Assembly (NCBI GenBank): GCA_025758065.1
Contig: CP107199.1
Span: 2,577,501 to 2,641,500, forward strand
Source: Lachnospiraceae bacterium
GTDB lineage: Bacteria > Bacillota > Clostridia > Lachnospirales > Lachnospiraceae
Length of the DNA stretch: 64,000 nt
Direction: 5' to 3'
Shown here in pieces: positions 60,486 through 64,000 of this stretch; the first letter of the stretch is position 1, and each line of letters begins with the position of its first letter. The notes below the pieces were generated by a model that was not told where the DNA came from, searched no databases, and saw nothing but the letters and a program-made list of their open reading frames with translations. A program made the translations under genes and the position numbers.

Positions 60486-60911
60486 TTGGACAAGCAGATT
60501 CTGGTGCAGTACATAGATGCATGCGCCCAGGTGGAAGATACAAAAAAGGAGATCTTGAAGTTTAAGAAAGCCAGGAAGAGGATTGAGCAGGATGCAGTGA
60601 AAGGGTCTTCGCATGAGTTCCCTTACACACCGCAGACGTTTCATATCGAAGGTCTGGCATATCCTGTAGTAAAGGATCCAGATGAGCTGGACCGGATGGA
60701 AGAGATCCTGAAAGAACGGTTGCAGACTGCGGAACGGATCAAGCATGATGTGGAAGCGTGGTTGAATACGATTCCGCAGAGAATGCAGCGCATTATCAGG
60801 TATAAGATCTTTGAAGAGCTTACCTGGAGTGAAGTAGCGGTGAGAATGGGGAGAAAAGCTACAGCAGACGGTGTGAGAATGGAATACATCAGATTTATGG
60901 AAGAAAAATAA
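60486..60911 (+). CDS. Phage late transcription regulator (RinA/ArpU-like, sigma-like HTH)
   Basis: 141 residues. A coiled N-terminal half and a C-terminal helix-turn-helix (QRMQRIIRYKIFEELTWSEV; RMGRKATADGVRMEYIRF), as in DUF1492/RinA-type activators that turn on packaging and structural genes. The TTG start at 60486 has GAGGTG six bases upstream. A promoter-like site follows directly. It stands just before the terminase genes, as expected of a late regulator. Confidence 0.78.
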   Translation: MDKQILVQYIDACAQVEDTKKEILKFKKARKRIEQDAVKGSSHEFPYTPQTFHIEGLAYPVVKDPDELDRMEEILKERLQTAERIKHDVEAWLNTIPQRMQRIIRYKIFEELTWSEVAVRMGRKATADGVRMEYIRFMEEK

Positions 60912-60928
60912 AATTTGTTCGTATTGTT

Positions 60929-61178
60929 TGCACTGTTCGTTTTCAAAATGTTATAGTGTACCATGAAGCCAAAGGCATACGGCCGGCGGCTTACGTTAAA
61001 CCCCACCAGGCAGCAGGCGAAAGCTTGTTGCCTCCCCCCTGGAACGTAGCTCAGTTGGGAGAGCAATGGCTTGTGTCCTAAGCGAAGGTTCGAGTCCTTC
61101 CGTTCCGATGATTTTTGCTGCTATCAGTATTTCCTTTTCCTTTGAGAGTCCTGGTTGAAAAGACCGGGGCTCTTTTTA
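60929..61178 (+). ncRNA. Candidate non-coding transcription unit upstream of terS
   Basis: Promoter: TTGCAC 60929-60934, 18-bp spacer, TATAGT 60953-60958. Then an 11-bp stem with two G-U pairs closed by GAAA (61008-61033), a tRNA-like fold (61040-61108), and a terminator (AGAGTCCTGGT/ACCGGGGCTCT 61145-61173 plus T-run). No ribosome-bound ORF was found. The predicted transcript is about 210 bases. Confidence 0.5.
61040..61108 (+). tRNA. Degenerate tRNA or tRNA-like element (apparent anticodon GUC)
   Basis: Acceptor UGGAACG/CGUUCCG, D-stem GCUC/GAGC with AGUUGGGA loop, and T-arm GAAGG-UUCGAGU-CCUUC are good. The anticodon arm has only four pairs (GCUU/AAGC) with loop GUGUCCU, giving GUC (Asp). 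There is no variable loop and no encoded CCA. About 69 bases long, several short of normal. It is either a decaying phage tRNA gene or a tRNA mimic. It is not an amber suppressor. Confidence 0.5.
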
Positions 61179-61208
61179 GCATGTAAAAGAAAGCGAGGTG
61201 AGCCCCAA

Positions 61209-61712
61209 ATGACAAAAAAACAGAAGATTTTTGCAGATGAATATCTCATTGACCTGAATGCCACGCGGGCTTACAAGGTCGCTTATCCAAGAGTGAAGAA
61301 TGATGATATAGCAGCGGCTAATGCAAGTCGATTGCTAAGAAATGCTAAGGTTGCGGCTTATATCTCAGAACGCATGCAGGAGCGCCAGAAACGGACGGAG
61401 GTCACACAGGACCGCGTGATTGAAGAACTGGCTGCGATCGCCTTTGCCAAGGCTACAGACTTTGTACAGATCTCTCATGGAAACGTGATCCTGACGGACA
61501 CCAGTAAGCTATCAGAGAATCAGATCAAGGCTATTGCCGGGATCAAAGAAGGAAAGAACGGTATAGAACTCAAACTGAATGATAAAGAAAAGGCTCTGGA
61601 GCTTCTGGGACGGCATCTTGGCATGTTTAAGGATAAGCTGGAAGTTACAGGATTGGAAGCAGAGCAGACTAAGCTGGATGACCTGATCCGGCAGATGCGT
61701 GGTGATGGATAG
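61209..61712 (+). CDS. terS: Phage terminase small subunit
   Basis: 167 residues. The N-terminal DNA-binding helix region (KKQKIFADEYLIDLNATRAY) and ASRLLRNAKVAAYISERM are typical of the Terminase_2 small subunit family, which recognises the packaging site and loads TerL. ATG 61209 follows GAGGTGAG. The stop TAG overlaps the terL GTG start by one base. Confidence 0.92.
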   Translation: MTKKQKIFADEYLIDLNATRAYKVAYPRVKNDDIAAANASRLLRNAKVAAYISERMQERQKRTEVTQDRVIEELAAIAFAKATDFVQISHGNVILTDTSKLSENQIKAIAGIKEGKNGIELKLNDKEKALELLGRHLGMFKDKLEVTGLEAEQTKLDDLIRQMRGDG

Positions 61713-63076
61713 TGAGTGCAGAACGTTTGTTGTTATCAGATAAATACAAAGCCTTTCTCAGATGTGATGCGCCGGTAGAGTTCCTGGAAGGGACAACAGC
61801 GGCCGGAAAAACCACAGTAGGGCTGTTTAAGTTCATGCTGAAAGTGGCAGAGTCTCCCAAGAAGCTGCACATCATAGCAGCCAAGGATACCGGTACCGCT
61901 GAGAAGAACATCATCAACAAAGATCTTGGCATCATGGATGATTTTGGTGTCCTCGTTGAGTACAATGGTAACGGAACCAAAGACGATAAGATCCCCCATA
62001 TCCTGTTCCATACTTCCGGTGGTGATAAAGTCATATACGTGATGGGCTACGGTGACAAGAAGAAATGGCAGAAGGCTCTGGGTGGTCAGTATGGCTGCCT
62101 GTATATTGATGAGATCAACACAGCTGATATAGACTTTGTACGAGAAGCTGCCATGCGTTGTGATTATCTTATGGCTACGCTTAATCCGGATGATCCGTCA
62201 TTACCGGTGTATAAAGAGTACATCAACTGCTCCCGGCCTCTGCCAGAGTGGGAAGAGGAAACACCACAGGAAATCAAAGATGAATTGAAAGAAGAGCCAA
62301 AGCACGGCTGGGTGCATTGGTTCTTTTCTTTTGCCCATAATCTGGGTCTGCCTAAGGAAAAGCTGGACAAGATCCTGGCTAATACACCGAAGGGTACAAA
62401 GATCTGGAAGAATAAGATCCAGGGGCTGCGCGGAAAAGCAACTGGTCTGGTGTTTCCAAACTTCGACCGAAAAAAGCATGTTGTCACTGCTGCCTGGGTA
62501 AGAGCAGAGGTAAAGGTGGGCCGGATCCGTTGGAAGAAGTTTTCCTGCGGACTGGATACAGCTTATTCCAGCAAGTCACCAGATACGATCTCAATGATCT
62601 TTCAGGGAATTACAGAAGACAGACGGCTGATCACGCTGGCAGAAAAGGTTTACAACAATGCAGAATTGGAAAATCCCATTGCTCCCAGCGATACGGCTGT
62701 AAAGTTTGTGGGATTTTTGGAACGCTGCCGGAAGGAGTGGGGATTTGCAAAAGATGTATACATAGACAATGCTGACCAGGCAACCATGACGGAGCTTAAA
62801 AAATACAGGCGTCTGAATGGCTGCATTTATAACTTCTGGGATGCTTACAAGAAACTGGAGATCCTGGACCGTATCAAACTGCAGCTTGGCTGGATCCAGC
62901 AGGATTGTTACCTGGTGGTTGATGAGTGCCCAGAACATTTGGCTGAGCTTGAAAAATATAGTTGGGAAGAAGACAAGGATAAGCCGGAAGACAGAAATGA
63001 CCATACGATCAATGCGGGACAGTACAGCTGGATACCGTATCGCAACATGATCGGGTTTGAGGAGGATAAGAAATGA
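61712..63076 (+). CDS. terL: Phage terminase large subunit
   Basis: 454 residues. ATPase domain with Walker A EGTTAAGKTT (near residue 26) and Walker B CLYIDEIN, then the RNase-H-like nuclease domain with aspartates in FSCGLDTAYSS, VYIDNAD and NDHTINAGQYSW. It drives and cuts DNA during head filling. GTG start overlapping the terS stop; the end overlaps the portal gene (ATGA). Confidence 0.95.
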   Translation: MSAERLLLSDKYKAFLRCDAPVEFLEGTTAAGKTTVGLFKFMLKVAESPKKLHIIAAKDTGTAEKNIINKDLGIMDDFGVLVEYNGNGTKDDKIPHILFHTSGGDKVIYVMGYGDKKKWQKALGGQYGCLYIDEINTADIDFVREAAMRCDYLMATLNPDDPSLPVYKEYINCSRPLPEWEEETPQEIKDELKEEPKHGWVHWFFSFAHNLGLPKEKLDKILANTPKGTKIWKNKIQGLRGKATGLVFPNFDRKKHVVTAAWVRAEVKVGRIRWKKFSCGLDTAYSSKSPDTISMIFQGITEDRRLITLAEKVYNNAELENPIAPSDTAVKFVGFLERCRKEWGFAKDVYIDNADQATMTELKKYRRLNGCIYNFWDAYKKLEILDRIKLQLGWIQQDCYLVVDECPEHLAELEKYSWEEDKDKPEDRNDHTINAGQYSWIPYRNMIGFEEDKK

Positions 63077-64000
63077 GGTGGTTGGAACAAATGAATGAGA
63101 ATATCAAGCGGGGGATACGAAGCTGGTTGAACGTGATTCCAGCCAGTCCATATAACATACAGATCAACGAATTATTAGACTTTGAGACAAGTGCGATCCG
63201 CAACCGGATCTGGTACAGAGGTGACAGTAATGAGCTGGAGCAGCTGTACAGGGAAGTGCATGATTGTGCTGATCAATATAAGTTCTGGGCAAGTAAGTGT
63301 ACGCCTGGTTTGGAAATGCGTAAGGTACATACAGGCCTTCCAGGGCTGATCGTCCGCACACTGGCAGCTATTACCATGGCGGATATGAATGATTTTGATT
63401 TTGACAGTGACCAGCAGGAACAGCTGTGGGAAAGCATAGCACAGGCAAATGATTTCCGTAAGAAAATGGAAAAAGCCTTAAAAGAGATCCTTTGTATCGG
63501 AGATGGTGCATTTAAAGTGACTATTGATACGCAGGCAAGTGAATTCCCTATCCTAGAATGGTATCCGGGAGAACGGATCGAGATCATACGCAGACGTGAC
63601 CGTATACAGGAAGTGATCTTTAAGACGCTGTACAAAAGCGGTGGAAAAACTTATGTATTAAATGAAAGATACGGATATGGTTATATAACCAATGAACTGT
63701 ATCAGGGCAATACGCTTGTGAATAAAGCCCTTCTTAGGGAAACAGAAGCGCTTCAGGATGTTTCATTTGATAAGCAGATGATCCTTGCAGTACCGATCAA
63801 CGTATACGAATCAGCGAAGTATGAAGGCAGAGGTGGATCAGTCTTTGATGGTAAACTGGACAGCTTCGACGCGCTGGATGAGGTATGGTCCCAGTGGATG
63901 GATGCTTTAAGAGCAGGAAGGGCTAAGACATACATCCCTGAATGCCTGGTTCCTAAAAACCCAGAGACCGGCGCACCACTCAAGGCTAATTCTTTTGACT
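63073..64000 (+). CDS. Phage portal protein (SPP1 gp6-like), partial at the window end
   Basis: The frame opens at ATG 63073 (start MRWLEQMNENIKRGIRSWLN) and runs to the window edge without a stop, 309 codons. Portal features: ETSAIRNRIWYRGDSNELEQ at the start, then LCIGDGAFKVTID, EWYPGERIEIIRRRD and the SVFDGKLDSFDALDEVWSQW stretch. It would form the dodecameric ring through which DNA enters the capsid. It follows terL with a four-base overlap, as in many siphoviruses. Confidence 0.88.
   Translation, partial: MRWLEQMNENIKRGIRSWLNVIPASPYNIQINELLDFETSAIRNRIWYRGDSNELEQLYREVHDCADQYKFWASKCTPGLEMRKVHTGLPGLIVRTLAAITMADMNDFDFDSDQQEQLWESIAQANDFRKKMEKALKEILCIGDGAFKVTIDTQASEFPILEWYPGERIEIIRRRDRIQEVIFKTLYKSGGKTYVLNERYGYGYITNELYQGNTLVNKALLRETEALQDVSFDKQMILAVPINVYESAKYEGRGGSVFDGKLDSFDALDEVWSQWMDALRAGRAKTYIPECLVPKNPETGAPLKANSFD

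Noticed and set aside
61040..61108. Amber suppressor tRNA
   Set aside because: The only symmetric seven-base anticodon loop reads GUC; CUA would fall into the 3' side of the stem.
56809..61712. Genome-wide amber recoding of the phage
   Set aside because: TAG ends normal genes at 48496-48498 and at 61710-61712 without sensible continuation, so TAG is a working stop here.

Overview
The window reads as chromosome of an anaerobic Firmicute of the Lachnospiraceae type (Clostridium cluster XIV). The signs are strong AGGAGG ribosome sites, many LysR regulators, a DctPQM transporter, an F-type ATPase of bacterial gene order, choline-binding-type cell wall repeats and a fused citXG. The genus cannot be fixed from sequence alone. 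Positions 1 to about 42,030 are host DNA. About 42,060-42,280 to the right end is an integrated siphovirus-type prophage that runs off the window.

Host part: a cut-off DUF378 membrane gene; a MATE exporter with an AlkD-like DNA repair gene; a LysR gene with a MetE-like methyltransferase; a truncated Rpn-type nuclease remnant; a fused CitX-CitG enzyme without citrate lyase genes; an aminotransferase; a TRAP transporter (8.9-11.9 kb) whose promoter lies between two LacI-type operators; the complete atpBEFHAGDC operon (12.2-18.6 kb); a LysR gene; manA; a cobalamin-riboswitch-controlled cluster (21.0-27.2 kb) made of an exported CbiK chelatase, a repeat lipoprotein and a BtuFCD-like importer; a secreted phosphoesterase and a YibE/F protein; a LysR-controlled Pot-type ABC importer joined to adenine deaminase and a second amidohydrolase (30.2-38.3 kb); a YczE-like membrane protein, a wall-binding DUF1266 protein, an oxidoreductase and ribosomal protein L25/Ctc. 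Three ~165-bp copies and one 56-bp deleted copy of a MITE-like inverted-repeat element sit directly next to transcription or translation starts.

Prophage part: integrase at the left end, then a leftward lysogeny block read from a promoter near 47,144: repressor, ImmA-type peptidase, a secreted wall-binding protein, a Uma2 nuclease, a two-TM DUF4231/SLATT-like protein and a ThsB-like TIR protein. This looks like a lysogenic-conversion and defence operon, with one small phage gene embedded antisense between the last two. To the right come Cro, a recombination and replication module (SbcC-like ATPase, Sak4-like ATPase, DUF669, helicase, primase-helicase, RusA), a string of small genes, a LemA plus membrane-protein pair, a late regulator, a tRNA-like transcription unit, terminase small and large subunits and a cut-off portal gene.

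The most unusual items are: the TIR plus DUF4231 pair inside the lysogeny transcript; a promoter-GNRA hairpin-terminator unit beside the integrase; a second such unit carrying a degenerate tRNA just before terS; an array of four hairpins after the primase; two prophage genes each broken by a single in-frame TAG; face-to-face lysogeny promoters; and the exported CbiK under B12 control.
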